The notes: a model not told the origin generated them from the sequence alone. 64,000 nt of DNA from Sarcocystis neurona (GCA_000727475.1 KL647309.1:813820-877819), one strand, 5' to 3'; positions 11,688 through 24,012 are shown, counted from the stretch's first letter. Program-made: numbers and translations.

Positions 11688-12218
11688 ATGTCGTCCACCG
11701 GGCATGCGCAGCAGGCCAGCGGAGAGCCGCTGAGCAGTCGTCTTTCAGGTGTCTATACACCAGAGTGTGGCATTGACGAACAAGGGCGTGCCGCCTTGCA
11801 GATAAATGTCAGACCACGTGTGGCGACATTGCCGAATTCAATTTCTTCGCTTGAACACTTGCTAAACGTTCGGGAGATGTGCGGCGTCTTTGCCTTCCGC
11901 CTCAAAGGCAAGGGGCTGCTGCTGCTGCTCCTTCTCCTGCGTCTGCGGAGGCTGCTGCTGCTGTTGCAGACGGGGCTGCGGTTGCTGCTGCCGCTGCTGC
12001 TTCCGCCCAGGGTGCTGCTGCTGCGCTGCGGAGGCTCTGCTGCTGCTGCTGGTAGTAGTAGTAGTCGTGCCCCTCGGCTTTTTGTAGTGCGTGTTGCTGC
12101 TCGACGTCCCCGACGACAAACTTGCTGCTGTTGCTGCTGCGGCTGCTGCTTGTGTATAGACAATCCTGGGGTCGGAGGACACCGAAGAAGCTCTTCATAC
12201 GCTACGTTTTCAACTTAA
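11688..12218 (+). other. Unresolved open region, frames open on both strands
   Basis: On plus, an ATG at 11688 opens 176 codons. The first 80 are non-repetitive (for example INVRPRVATLPNSISSLEHL), followed by Leu/Cys runs from CTG repeats. On minus, 12198-11902 starts MKSFFGVLRPQDCLYT and continues with Ser/Ala/Gln runs, the more usual composition for coding repeats in this genome. The palindrome GGTGTCTATACACC (11748-11761) lies inside. I cannot decide whether either strand is coding. Confidence 0.25.
11748..11761 (+). repeat. Dispersed palindrome copy GGTGTCTATACACC
   Basis: Arms GGTGT/ACACC are perfect; centre CTAT. Preceded by TTTCA. Confidence 0.55.
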
Positions 12219-12718
12219 TGCTCGCTACGAAAGAAGGTGCGTCCAACACCTGCTGCTGCTGTCGCTGCGACGGTGATACTGCTGCTGGGTTGCTGCTGCT
12301 CTCGTGCTGCTGCTGGTGGTGCTGCGGGTGCTGCTGCTTCGCTTTTGCTGCTGGTGCCGCTGTTGCAGCGTCTTCTGCTCTTCCCAACCACGTGCTGCGG
12401 CGTCTGCTGTTCGTCCTCTCTTCTCCCGCTCTTCGTTTCTCGTTTTCTCCGTCCTTCTCTTCCTGCCCGCTGTCCCCTTTCTTCCTTTCTCTCTCCAGAA
12501 GCGCACACACACACAGAGACGTGTCCACACGCATCCATACTATTTTGTATGTCCGTGTATCTCCGGAGCTCTCTTTTTTCTTTACGTACGCATACATGCA
12601 TATATGGTCCTACGTATGTATCTATATGCATATAGAAGTATATGTGAATTGTCTTCAGTAATTCCATCCTCCTCTATACTTCTACATATGTACGTACCTA
12701 CCTACTTTCCCTCCGTAC

Positions 12719-13003
12719 GTGCATATATATAAATGAAAAGTGAAAGATCGTCCACACATATAAATGTGTGAGCATATTGAGGAAATTTTATGCGTGTGCA
12801 TATATATATATATATGTGTAGAGAGTGAGAGGTCGCACATATAGATACATATATATATATATGTGACTACCTGGATGAAACTTTATGAGTGTGCGCATAT
12901 ATTTGTACATATATATATATATAAATGTAGAAAGTGAAAGATCGTCCCTATATATATTTATATATGTATGTGACTATATGGATGAAATTTTAAGCGTGTG
13001 CAT
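12719..13003. repeat. Tandem repeat, three copies of about 95 bp
   Basis: Each copy has a GTGCATATATATA run, then GAGTGAGAGGTCG or AAAGTGAAAGATCG, then a GATGAAATTTTAAGCGTG-like segment. Copies begin near 12719, 12795 and 12890. Non-coding. Confidence 0.65.
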
Positions 13004-13434
13004 GCAGACAAGTGTGTGCATGCGCGTGGCCGTGGGAGGGTGAGAAGTATGAAGAATATACGTCTGCGGGTTTTCGTGCGAGTATCGCCGCTGGTGTTGG
13101 TCGTCGGTCTGTCGATCCACTTCTTCCCATTCATCTGCGAGGAAGAAGTTTTTCCTTTTCCACGTGGTGAGAGGTTTTGCTGCCGTCTTTTCCCTCCGTC
13201 AACTCTTCATGAGAGTTTTTCGTCCCTGTGTCGACTTTTTCTGTGTCCTTTGCCTTTTGCTGCTCTCTTCTTCTTCTCCTCCCCGTCCCGCGTCTTCCGT
13301 TTGCCCCTGGCGGCATTCTGCGTGCTTCCTGGCATTCCTGCCTCGTGGAGACGTGTTCGCTGCCTCATTTCCTCCTCTTCGCGCCCCTTCTGCTGCTGGT
13401 CCTGCACCGCCTTTTTTTCTGCCTCTTTGCGCAG

Positions 13435-13547
13435 TCAGCTGCTCTTCCCCGTTTTTCAACCGTCGCAGTGGACGCTGGTGGACTGGAACGGCCTCATCGG
13501 CGCGGAGTATCCCTGCGACCCCCAGGCGCTTCAAAATGTCGTTGTTA
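13435..13547 (+). CDS. Candidate penultimate exon of the plus-strand gene
   Basis: A long pyrimidine tract ends in CTCTTTGCGCAG at 13434 and a strong donor TTA/GTAAGT follows at 13547/13548. In the chosen frame (one base, 37 codons, one base) it reads LVDWNGLIGAEYPCDPQALQ without stops. The single leading T fits a preceding exon ending in phase 2 at 13166. The trailing A joins in phase to the acceptor at 15702. No family is recognised, and its link to the gene starting at 3267 is inferred only from strand and phase. Confidence 0.35.
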
Positions 13548-14438
13548 GTAAGTAGGAGAGGGCGTCGCCGTCAGCAAGGAGGAAGAATAAATTTGACAGA
13601 AGTGGGCACAAGAGGTAGAGTGCGCATGCGGAGAGAAAGGCGGTCGAGGAATAATAAGTAGCGAGACGTTCGTCTGCGTGTTTTCCGACCGAGCGAAGAG
13701 GCGCCGGGGTCACCGTGTGTGGCGTGGCGCGCGCAGAAGACGCGTGGCGCGCTCTGTGTGGGGGGCGGGTCGAAGTCTCCGGACTTCCCGGCGCGGAACA
13801 TATCGCCGTTGACAACTCAGAGAAGACGGGAAATCGAAGAAGCAAAAACAAACGGTCATAAATGTGTGTGTGTATGTCTGTAAAGTTTTAGACAGGACCG
13901 AGCCACAGACAGACCGAGGGCGAGAGAGATCGAGACAAAGAGAGAACAAGAGCGAGCACAAGAAGATATATATATATGTATATGTATATGTATGTACATA
14001 CATACGTATGTACAATTGTGCTTGCGTCGCCATATATATATAATGTGCATATGCGTTCACTCGTCGCCTTATATATATATGTATATGGGTACGTGGGGGA
14101 AAGGACGAAGAAGAGGGAGAAGGACAGGAAGAAGAGGAAGATGAAGAGGCAAATGACAAGGAAGGGGAAAGGGACGTTTTTTGAGAAGAAGTGGACAGAT
14201 GTGTGTATTCACGTGTGTGTATGTGTGTGGATTGATGTGGGGAGCTGCACGGACGAGGACGAAGGGACGCGAGCGAGGAGTTCCAGCAGCAAATTTGTAG
14301 ATATCAATCAAACTCGATATGTGTCTCTACGCCGCGGTGCATGTACGTGTCCACGTTGGGCAGAAGGCACCGCGTTAGAGGAGGCATGAAAATTTATTTG
14401 TCCTCGAAAAATTCCGCATTCGTGTCATTCTTCTACAC

Positions 14439-14636
14439 AACCGACATCACGAGGGAAAACCGTTCAAAAGTGTAAACAAATATATATATGTGTGTGTGTC
14501 TGTGTATATATACGTATATATGCATATATATATATGTAACCGACATCACGAAGAGGAGCCGTAAAACAGTATAAACAAATATATATATATATATATGTAT
14601 ATGTCTGTATATATATATATATATATGTATGTGGGT
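14439..14636. repeat. Tandem duplication, two copies of about 99 bp
   Basis: Two units start with AACCGACATCACGA at 14439 and 14538 and continue with [20 protein letters not shown] sequence and a TGT/TAT microsatellite. Non-coding. Confidence 0.7.
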
Positions 14637-14769
14637 GTTAGGACTGGGTCACACAGAGATTCAGGCAAGCGGTGAAGAGAAAGAAGAAGAAAACGAACAG
14701 ATGTGTAGATATCAATTTATAGACGGAGAACTGCTTCTCTGAATTGGAGCAACAGTAGAAGCATCTTAT

Positions 14770-16600
14770 ACATATCTACATATATATATGTATACTCACT
14801 TGTATACAGATGTCTTCAACTATGTATATATATATGTATATAGATGTTCATTTCTGTAGAAGTATATTCACCTACACACATACACATGTATGTGTGTGTA
14901 CGTATATGTGGATATGTGGATGTATCAATGCATATGTATAAATGTCTGTGTATATGTGTGTGTATTCATTTGTATACACGTATATTCACCTACATACATT
15001 TATATATGTATGTGTGTGTATATGTGTGCATGTGTGTATGTTATATGTGTATGTGTATATATGTACATGGCTGTCTTCTTCTTCCTACATTGAAGAAGTG
15101 CAGGACTTGGTGAACGGCTCGTTTCCTTCCTTGTCGTACGTCTGCTGGGTCTCCGTATTTCTCCTCTGCTGTTTTCTCTCTTCATCTAATCTTCCTTCGT
15201 CATTTTCTCCTTTTCAGTACGTCTTCATTTCCACATACGTCGCTGTCCCCACACATTATCTAAATGTGTACACACATATAATATAGCAACTTATCTACAC
15301 ATACAGATACCCGTGTACACATGTAATTGTCTGGGGTCTACATGTACATATATATGTGTGTTATATGTACACTTCTCTACCTGTATTCGTCCATCTATCT
15401 ATACATATATATATATATGTATATGCAGGTGGTCCATCTATAGGTGTCTGTGCAACTTTTCACCTGTTTGAATAGACACGTATCACTGTGAGTACATATA
15501 TATTCACATATACGTATACGTGTGTTTCTGTGTAGTTGCCTTCTGGCTGTCTATACGTAAATGTGTGAACATCCTTTTACTCCTGTTATCGAGTCAAGTC
15601 TCTATTTATGTAGGCGCCTGTGCAGATGTGTGCTGTTGTCTCTCTATTTTCGCTGTTGATCGGCGTACTTCGTCGCGCGTGTGTGTCTGTTGCTGCTGCA
15701 GTTTCTCGGGCAAGTGAACTCCCCCCGGGCGGGACGATATCGTACGAGTGACCGCTTCTTCCGGGTGTCGGCGCAAGAAAAGGAAGAAGAAGGAAATTGA
15801 AGAAAACCAACATATATATATCTCTGTATCCTCAGCAAATGTTTCGCTCACTTCCACATACACATGTATTACACAGATCGCGCCCAACGCCGTATCAACT
15901 TCCTCTCCCAAAAAGTTCTGTCCCACGTGTGTGCACAGAGGTTCCTGATACTTCAGTCTTCAATTGCGCAATCTACAACCACAATATATATATATATATG
16001 TATGCATGTGTATGTGCATCTGTGGATGTATAGATATGTATGGGTGTATACGTGTGTATAGATATGTATGTGTATGTATGTATGTGTATATATATGTGTG
16101 TGTGTGTGCGTTAGTATGTATTATATATCTATCTATCTGTATATATATGTAGATGTATGTGTATACATGTATGTACAGATACGTATGGGCACATACGTAT
16201 ATGTATGTATAGATATGTATGTGCACGTGTGTATGTGCACGTGTGTATGGGCACATCTGTGTGTATAGATTATGTATGTGTGTATACGTGTGTGTAGATG
16301 TGTATGTGTATATATGTCTGTGTATATATGTATATATATCTGTTTGTACGTATTACATATCTGTCTATATATATTTATGCGTGTGCATGTTTGTATGTAT
16401 GCGCACGCGTGTATGTGCACGTATGTATGGGCACATTCGAATGTATATATATATATATATGTATGTGTTCAAATATGTATGTGTCTATTTGTATGTAAAG
16501 ACATGTATGTGGGTCTGTGTATGTGTGTATGTGTAGTATATGTGTATATGTGTATGTATATATATACACGCCCATGTATGTGCGTATATGTGTGAGTGTG
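14770..16600. repeat. GT/AT microsatellite region (GTATGT-type)
   Basis: Apart from 15070-15230 and 15520-15960, this stretch is variants of GTATGTATATGTGT. The Tyr/Cys/Val frames it generates are artefacts of the repeat. Confidence 0.7.
15702..15751 (+). CDS. Candidate terminal exon of the plus-strand gene
   Basis: The acceptor TGTTGCTGCTGCAG is followed by TT, which with the A left at 13547 gives Ile. The frame then reads SRASELPPGGTISYE and stops (TGA 15749-15751). The joined C-terminus across the two exons is plausible. Another frame from the same acceptor is also open for 32 codons, and on minus the same DNA reads DIVPPGGSS, so this is a weak call. Confidence 0.3.
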
Positions 16601-19240
16601 TAGGTCCACAGGACTAGACACGTGTGTACAGAAAGAAATGCCCGTCATTTTTATGTCCTCGCCACAGAAAGGGCAGATGTGACGGATGTTGATTTGCGCA
16701 GAAGCAGAGGCCTTTCTCCATGGACAGCGACGCGTGAATACTTGCAAGGCGTGTCTTTCGTCTGCGTGTAAGGCGCAGATAAATCTCCTCTCCGCGCAGG
16801 ATGTTCGCTACCTTCGTATGTCATCTGCTGCACACCACCGCTCTCTCCTGTCGACGGAGTTTATCCGCGTCTTCCCCACGTTCTTCCGCCATCCATATCT
16901 TCACACGTCTCTCTTCTGTGGACAAGCCCAGAATAGTTTCTCGTCTACCTCTTCTCATTTGCTTCGTGGCTTGTCCAGGTACAAGACTGCATCACCGTTG
17001 CTCATACACATGCACACCTACACAATAATACATATATGTATATACTTGTGAAAAATACATGTACGTACATATATTCGTATATCTATGTATATATATATAT
17101 ATATATATATTTGTGAAACGTACATATATATATGTGTGAGAGAGGAAGAGAGAGAAAGTGAAAGGGACATGTACATAGGTGTGAATTGTATACGTGGCGC
17201 GTTGTTGAACTGCGCGCAGTACGAGGGAGGCGTCAGCTACATCTACGTCTCTTTGGGTGTATATATATATGTGTACATGTAGATGCTGATATACATACGT
17301 ACATATATATATATATATACACGTGTGCATAGATATATTCCTCGCTTTCCCGTTCAACCAGGAAGACCCGGGTAATTTGTTTATCTTTGTATACAGTCGA
17401 CGTGCGCAGTGGAAGCGTCGTCGTGTTGAAAGGAGAAAATCTCTGGGTCTGTGGCAAAGTTCTTTTTTTCTTCTCAGACAGCACTTCCCTTTCTGCTGTT
17501 TCGCGGGAGTGCATCAGATAGAACAGAGAAGAAGGGGGGGAGGGCTCGGTTCGCTTCAACAAAAGGGCGGCCGTCCACTGTCTTCGCAACGAAAAACTCG
17601 CCAGCAGCAGAGACACAGAGAAGTTTCTGCTGCTACACGAAGGACAGGGAAGCGCGTTGCGGCCGCCCCGTCCCCGCGCTGCCCGCCTGCGTCTTTGACT
17701 TTCCCTGTTCGAATGCCTAATGGCGGCAGGAACAGCTGCGTCTTCTGCTGCGTCTGTCTTCTCCTTTTTATGATGCTGTTCTTCTTCCTTTTATCGTCCT
17801 GCTGCGTCTTCTCTCAGTTTTTGCTCTTCGTTTGTTTGACTGGCGACTCCTCTCTTCTCGCCGTGTTGTCCCCATCTTTTGGTTGCTGAGAAGCAGCGGC
17901 CATGCGAAGATCAACAGCAGCAGCAAGGACAGGAACTCGTTGTCGCCTCTCTGACCCGCCGTGGGGTCTTTTTTCTCATGTGTTTTCTACGAAGAACGAA
18001 GAGCGCGCTCCAGCAGGTCTACGTCTTACCTTGCTCTTGCGTAGTGGCCTCGAAGATCACTTGTATGGTACAACGCGCAAACAACTATCTTTATAGCCGA
18101 AGCTTCCTTGGTCAAAGGAGAGGAGAAACTGTTCCCGGGACAGCAGCAGCAAACCTCGCGTCTCTTCAGGTCCTTCTTCATCTCTTCTTCTCTCTTTCGT
18201 TGCGTCTCACCAGAAGCTGCAGCAGCAGCAGCTGCCGCTGTTTCTGCGCACTTGCTGCTACCTTCAGAAGGAAAACAGCGATACTGCTTTTTTCCGCAGC
18301 AGCAACTGCATGTTCGTACTGCAGCAGCAGATGCAGCTTCTTACCGCAGCAGCAGCTACAGCTTTTATCCCCAGCAGCAGCTGCAGCTTTCTTCCGCAGG
18401 AGCAGCTGCAGCTTCGTTCCGCGGCAGCTGCGATTCTTTGTGCGCAGCAGCTGCAGCATCTTTTCTTTGTTTCTGAGAGACGCCCAGAGGAAGAGAGACG
18501 GAAACACGCGAGGCGGGCAGCGTAGATTTTATTAGGGCAGAAAGGGAGACGGAGATAGAGAGAGGACGTAAGGCAGAAGGAGAAGACAAGGGTAAGGAGT
18601 GGACAGCCAGAGACAGAGCGGGAAGTAGATGAAAATGAGGAAGAGAAGAGGAAGGGGGAGGGAAGGATCCAAGAAAATGGTGCAGACGAAGATTACGACA
18701 GAAAGTTTTAAGAAAGCAGGGCCAGAGAAGTGCAGACAAGAGCGAGCCACAAAAAAGTATGGAGAAGAAAAAGTGTGTTGTGAAGACAAAACCTGTCAGA
18801 GCGAAGAAGCGAGAGAAAAACGAAGAAAACGGGGAGAAAAGTTGCAACATGTCGATAAAAAGAAGAAGTGGAACGCGCGCACCTCTTCAGCAATCTGCTG
18901 CTGCCGTGTGCGCTCTCTCTGCCTGTTTGACTCGCTCGAGAATACCGGGGCAAGCACAACACATAAACGGCAATGTTAACGTAGGTTGAAAGCGATGCCT
19001 ATGCTTCTGCGTATCTACAACCTCCTCCTTTCCAGAAGATATCTACGTATTTATATACAGACGTGTCCATACGTTTCTCCAGGTTGCACGGATCCCTCTG
19101 TATATATTTATGTAGAGAGAGAGGGCGAGGCGTTCACGTGAATATTTCTACAGATATACAGAGGTACTGGGATGGGGCTATGAAGACAATTTCGTTTCGG
19201 CACCTATATATATATATATATATATATAGCAGTGAGTGTG
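16601..19240. other. Mixed region with no confident gene
   Basis: Several splice-like junctions and short open frames occur on both strands (for example plus 16800-16978 between CGCGCAG and a CCAG/GTACAAG donor; minus around 16650-16740 containing ICPFCGEDIKMTG). None has a recognisable family or a confirmed partner exon. 18500-18880 is purine-rich on the plus strand. Confidence 0.3.
18290..18470 (+). repeat. Degenerate 30-33 bp minisatellite with CAGCAGCAGCTGCAGC core
   Basis: About five or six units of TTYCGCAGCAGCAGCTGCAGC plus a short spacer. In one plus frame it reads as Ala/Ser-rich with PQQQLQL motifs, so it could be coding. No flanking anchor was found. Confidence 0.5.
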
Positions 19241-19858
19241 NNNNNNNNNNNNNNNNNNNNNNNNNNNNNNNNNNNNNNNNNNNNNNNNNNNNNNNNNNNN
19301 NNNNNNNNNNNNNNNNNNNNNNNNNNNNNNNNNNNNNNNNNNNNNNNNNNNNNNNNNNNNNNNNNNNNNNNNNNNNNNNNNNNNNNNNNNNNNNNNNNNN
19401 NNNNNNNNNNNNNNNNNNNNNNNNNNNNNNNNNNNNNNNNNNNNNNNNNNNNNNNNNNNNNNNNNNNNNNNNNNNNNNNNNNNNNNNNNNNNNNNNNNNN
19501 NNNNNNNNNNNNNNNNNNNNNNNNNNNNNNNNNNNNNNNNNNNNNNNNNNNNNNNNNNNNNNNNNNNNNNNNNNNNNNNNNNNNNNNNNNNNNNNNNNNN
19601 NNNNNNNNNNNNNNNNNNNNNNNNNNNNNNNNNNNNNNNNNNNNNNNNNNNNNNNNNNNNNNNNNNNNNNNNNNNNNNNNNNNNNNNNNNNNNNNNNNNN
19701 NNNNNNNNNNNNNNNNNNNNNNNNNNNNNNNNNNNNNNNNNNNNNNNNNNNNNNNNNNNNNNNNNNNNNNNNNNNNNNNNNNNNNNNNNNNNNNNNNNNN
19801 NNNNNNNNNNNNNNNNNNNNNNNNNNNNNNNNNNNNNNNNNNNNNNNNNNNNNNNNNN
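19241..19858. other. Assembly gap (618 N)
   Basis: Runs of N. The last 39 bases before the gap (CACCTATATA... to GCAGTGAGTGTG) are repeated almost exactly right after it, suggesting an unmerged overlap or a tandem repeat collapsed here. Confidence 0.98.
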
Positions 19859-20700
19859 ACCTACTATATATATATATATATATATAGCAGTGAGTGTGTG
19901 AATGTATAAACATTTGTATATACCGAATGGTTGCATTCTTTTGTAGTGACCCATTTGAATGTAGTCACGTGTAAACGTTTTTTCGTCTGTGTTCAGAGAA
20001 AAAGGCTGTCTCTCGGTTTTTGTCGTTGGGAAGATTTGCAGGCACTTTGTACCTTCTTGGAGTGAAGAAGGATTGCGAAACACGGCGAGGTGTTCTCTTG
20101 TTTAGCCAGTTGGCGTGTTCTTTTTTCCCTTGTGAATCCCACACCGAAGTAGATGTGGCAACAAAAACGTTGGAAGGCGCGCGCGCGAACTTGCGCGCAG
20201 TGTATGTACACCGCTCGTCACTGTTCGCGGAACAACGTCGCGAAGATGGAGCGGCGTCCATGGACCAGGTGTATACTCCCGGTGAACGCGGACAAATTTT
20301 TAACGTTGCAAAGCAACGCAGACACGCGCATATTCGTGTGCGTGAATATGCGCCTGCCAGTGCATCCGTAGATAAACACGAATAGTCATACAGACGTGTA
20401 CACGTGTATATATATACAGCTGCTTGTATCGCTGCTTTGACTTCTTCTTGTCGTGTCCGGCTTTATTCATACATTCATTTGTATGTATGTACGTATGTAT
20501 ACACGTATGTGCCAAGAATACATGGTTACAGAATCACGTTAAATATATATATATATATATATATTACGCATCCTCTGCTTGTACGTGAGCGGTATGTCCG
20601 TAGATATATACACAGATAGATATGTCTACATATAAATATGAATATAACTTCCCAATTCCTCTCGCATACTAGCCGCTACTTCCGACCTCGAGTTGATTTT
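19859..20700. other. No confident gene; one 121-codon plus ORF at 20020-20385
   Basis: The plus ORF contains non-repetitive sequence (for example GRFAGTLYLLGVKKDCETRR), but it has no recognisable domain or splice context. A palindrome copy sits at 20199-20212. From 20500 the DNA is AT microsatellite. Confidence 0.3.
20199..20212 (-). repeat. Dispersed palindrome copy (minus: GGTGTACATACACT)
   Basis: On minus it is followed by GCGCGC. Same 15-mer GGTGTACATACACTG as at 6536 and 32922. Confidence 0.6.
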
Positions 20701-20820
20701 GGTTTGTCGCCGGAGAACAAGAAGATGTGTCTCTTCGAAGTCACTGCTTGTGATGTATTTTTTCTGTTTGGTTTTGCGCAGCTACTACAGGCTCTGCTAC
20801 TTCTGTCTTTCTGCTAAGAG

Positions 20821-21146
20821 ATGCAGTCAATCACCACTCCTGCAGTCAAAAAGAGCGCTAGCTACGAGGACACCATCTCGCAGAAAACTTCGCCTGGGTC
20901 TACATATTCTCATATTAATACTACGACCCCAGCGTTCCTAGTAGTGTTACCAGCGAAATCACTGCCGTCGTAACTACTACCACTACTACCAGTACACCTG
21001 ATTTTACACTCTGGGAGAAAAGAACTCGCCATGTTATCGTTAGCTTTTTGTCAGTGCTGCTCGGAATCTTTCTACTGCTACTGCAGTCTCCTGTTGGTCT
21101 TACAGTTTGTTATATTAAGGAAGCTCTCGGGAAGAAATTAACTTAG
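20821..21146 (+). pseudogene. Ser/Thr-rich single-pass membrane protein ORF broken by a frame change
   Basis: An ATG at 20821, preceded by an in-frame stop, opens 50 codons plus a stop, starting MQSITTPAVKKSASYEDT. Near 20930 the coding character moves to the -1 frame, which is open 20919-21146 and ends in TAG. That frame has a poly-Thr stretch, then TLWEKRTRHVIVSFLSVLLG and a continuing hydrophobic segment of about 25 residues with a Lys-rich tail, a typical membrane anchor. Read across the frame change it would be a protein of roughly 110 residues. It may be a decayed surface-protein gene, a sequencing error, or exons whose junction I misread. No family recognised. Confidence 0.3.
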
Positions 21147-23938
21147 GAGACACCTGCGCGCCTGCTGCTGAATTTCTAGTGAGACCAATTAAGTGTTGGA
21201 TGTGAAAGTCTCTTGGACGTACAAGGACTTGTCATAAGGAGATAAGAATCTCTCCTTGCCGCTCATCGTCTCCTGGATTCTCGGACTGTCTACGATCCTT
21301 CAACGTGCGGGAATAAATCAGACAGCGAAGCCCTCGCACAAGGCAGTTCTACATTTGACACACCTTTTTATAACCTAAAATAGAGCTGCGAACACTAGAC
21401 ACGAATGGAGAAACACACACGTGCGCACAGAGATGCAGATATATTATGTATACGTATATGTAGATATAGGTGGATGAACCTCTAGACGACTGCACGTGTT
21501 GTTGTGTACGTAGATTTGTACACACACAGAAGTGACTGATATCAGGTTCCTTTCGTACTAAACTGTAAGGTTCGCACATATAAGTGTGCAAGTGTCCACC
21601 GACGTACGTGCCTGACACACAAAGCTCTGGACAATGTTTAGCGCCGAGATCAACCGTCGCTACACGAAGATGGCATCTACACATAAGTGCACTTTCTCTG
21701 CCTAGCCGTACATATACTTTCTCTCTGTATCTACCTCTCTATCTATCTATATGTATACGTGCAGAATAATACCTATTCGTGCACGCGTATCTAGTGCTAT
21801 TATTACAACCCGTTCGATTTCTCGAAAAGCTTTCTTCTCTCACCAGCGTCACACGTGCTTGTCTTCGCACCTGGCAAAGGTTTTCCACTATCTCGCCGGA
21901 TGGTCTACTCCCTAATTACGTTATTCCCTTAATATGCATTGCATTTACAAGCCACTGCACAAGTGTCAGGTCTCACGTGGATACACACGAATATATATAT
22001 ATATATGGCGATGAATGTACAAACAAATGTCCGGTTGACTTTCTGCAGCCGTATCTTTGTTGCCTGCGCCACGGGCACGTTGCTGCTGGCTGGTACGCAA
22101 ACGCAGTTCCGAGGACGCAGAAATGTGTCTGCAGGCCAACGCCACAGCTGCACTCAATAGCTTGGATTACGCGCCTGCTAGAGTCGGGGCACAGGTGTGC
22201 CTTGTGCGGCTGGCTCGACGTCGAATCTACAGAGAGCCAGCTGCTGTTTTACGCGAAGCCGCTACGCTCCGTGTAGGTGCTGCATACTTGCAATATGTAA
22301 CCCCTTCACAAAGCACCTGAAGAGGGACTTGTTTTGCACAAGGAAGACTCCATTATTTTGCATCGGGGGACGCGAACAATCTTCATCGGACCTCCAACGC
22401 ACGCTGGTGCTAGACAAATTTGTTGGCAGACGTGCTGGCGGTCGTAAATCACACAAACACACATACAGAGACGTATACATACGCGTGAAGTGGCACTGGC
22501 AGAGGCAACTACGACTTAGCAGCATGCCTGGTCCATGTACCCAAGTACATACCTACACGTCTATATTTTTCGACACCAGGACAGGCGATTACATGCAGCG
22601 TGTACATATCGGTGTCGATGTTAGGGACGCAGAGGATCACTACACACATATCGTGTGTAGATCTGGTAGGTGATCATCCTCATTAACGCACACACATTCA
22701 AAAGGCTTCCAAAAGGCGGCATTGCCTTCTTTTTTGAAGGCAGGTTTCATGATCCACAGACGGGCACGCCGCCTGCGCATTCTCATCTCCCACCGTAGCG
22801 CGTCTACACGCGGGACTTGTGTTATACACGACTATTCATTCTATCTGTCTTTTCGGCGTTGTTTTAGTGTTAACTCGTGCGTTAAAAATAAAGAAGGGCA
22901 CAGTGCCGGAACGTCTCATGTCAGGTGCACAGCCACCCATCACACACGGGTGCATGATATCCATATTAATATGGATATTAGATATCCATATTAATATCTA
23001 CGTATGATTGTCCCGGTACACCGCCGGCGTACGTCTGCACAAGTACGTATATATCTACATACGTGTGAACACACCTCTGTATAACACGTATACATATACG
23101 TGTATGTATGTGTAGACTACACCTTTAAGCTTTGTACTTGAATCGTGAGCCAATTCTTGATGGCGCGCACTTCCAACGATAAATATTAACATGCGAGCAA
23201 CTGTAGAATTTGTTTTAAAATTATGCAAAGGCTAGCGACACCTGATGTCCCGGGTAATGTACACGCAGGTACTGACTCTGTATGACTCTTCTGAAGCAAA
23301 TTGAATACCCTTCTCACACTTCGTATGCCATGTCTTGCCCGCGTATGCGTGATGGCACGTGTGTATGTCTCTTTGTGTGTATGTCTTTCTCAAATTGTAC
23401 AGTGTACGCCCTCAGAAAGTCGGACGTAGTGGAAACCGTGTATATACGTGTACATGCGCACCGTACACAAATGTCTTCTTGGCTCTTTCACAACACTACG
23501 GTGCGTTCCAGCAGGCTTATGCCCCTCATATGAATCGAAAAGCACTTTCTCGGGCCCAATTCACTGGGACCTGACGGTTTTTTCCATTCCACGTTGTCAT
23601 CTATATTATGTGAAAGTCTCTGCAGTTCTACTCCCCCCAAATCGCCTGTTTTTACGTTACGCGCCTGCAAAAGAGCATCGAGAAAAGAGCAGTAGATCCT
23701 TTGTATCCACTACTGTTGTGGTTCTTGCCCTGAGTATGTGCCGCGTGTGCGCAGAAAGGGCCTGTCACTGCGTGGAAGGACTTTTCTATTCGTCGTGGCC
23801 AGCGCAAGACTTACAGCTGCATACAGCACAACAATTTCAGTGAGCAGCGACGTCGGAGCGGGTCCGGGAGTGTGCCGGAAAGAGATGCTGCAACTTGTTT
23901 TCAGACAATGCCTAGAAGAGGAAACGAACGGTCTTCGA
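21147..23938. other. Low-repeat DNA with no gene seen
   Basis: Balanced base composition, only short microsatellites (for example 21980-22010). ORFs up to 165 codons occur (21779-22276 plus), but show no family similarity, repeats or splice context that I can use. Confidence 0.4.
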
Positions 23939-24012
23939 GGTCCTATAGCTCAGTCGGTTAGAGCATCCGGCTAATAACCGGAAGGTCGCCGGTTCGACCC
24001 CGGTTGGGACCA
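23939..24012 (+). tRNA. tRNA-Ile (anticodon AAT)
   Basis: A complete 74-nt cloverleaf. The acceptor stem GGTCCTA pairs with TGGGACC (with G-T wobble), discriminator A at 24012. The D arm is GCTC/GAGC with loop AGTCGGTTA. The anticodon stem TCCGG/CCGGA encloses loop CTAATAA, so the anticodon is AAT at 23973-23975, which would be modified to IAU and read isoleucine codons. The T arm is GCCGG/CCGGT with loop TTCGACC. No intron. No T4 terminator is visible in the next 50 bases. It stands alone in a repeat-poor stretch. Confidence 0.97.

Larger units (their letters stand above)
9635..13434. other. Microsatellite and minisatellite stretch, probably intronic
   Basis: 9640-9836 is pyrimidine-rich. 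9840-11430 is a mosaic of GT/AT microsatellites and degenerate tandem units. 11640-12230 has open frames on both strands (listed separately). 12240-12500 is CTG- and pyrimidine-rich. 12719-13003 is a tandem repeat. If the plus-strand gene continues to 15.7 kb, at least one exon with phase 0 start and phase 2 end should lie here. The best candidate ends at the donor CACGTG/GTGAGA (13166/13167) and contains SVDPLLPIHLRGRSF, but its 5' boundary is unclear. Confidence 0.35.

Noticed and set aside
16640..16747. Minus segment with ICPFCGEDIKMTGISFCTH, zinc-finger-like spacing
   Set aside because: A single short segment in one frame; the upstream frame lacks a clear acceptor and a plus-strand reading is equally open.
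16800..16978. Plus exon-like segment between CGCGCAG and CCAG/GTACAAG, open for 59 codons
   Set aside because: No partner exon in phase could be found except a 10-nt one; no family recognised.
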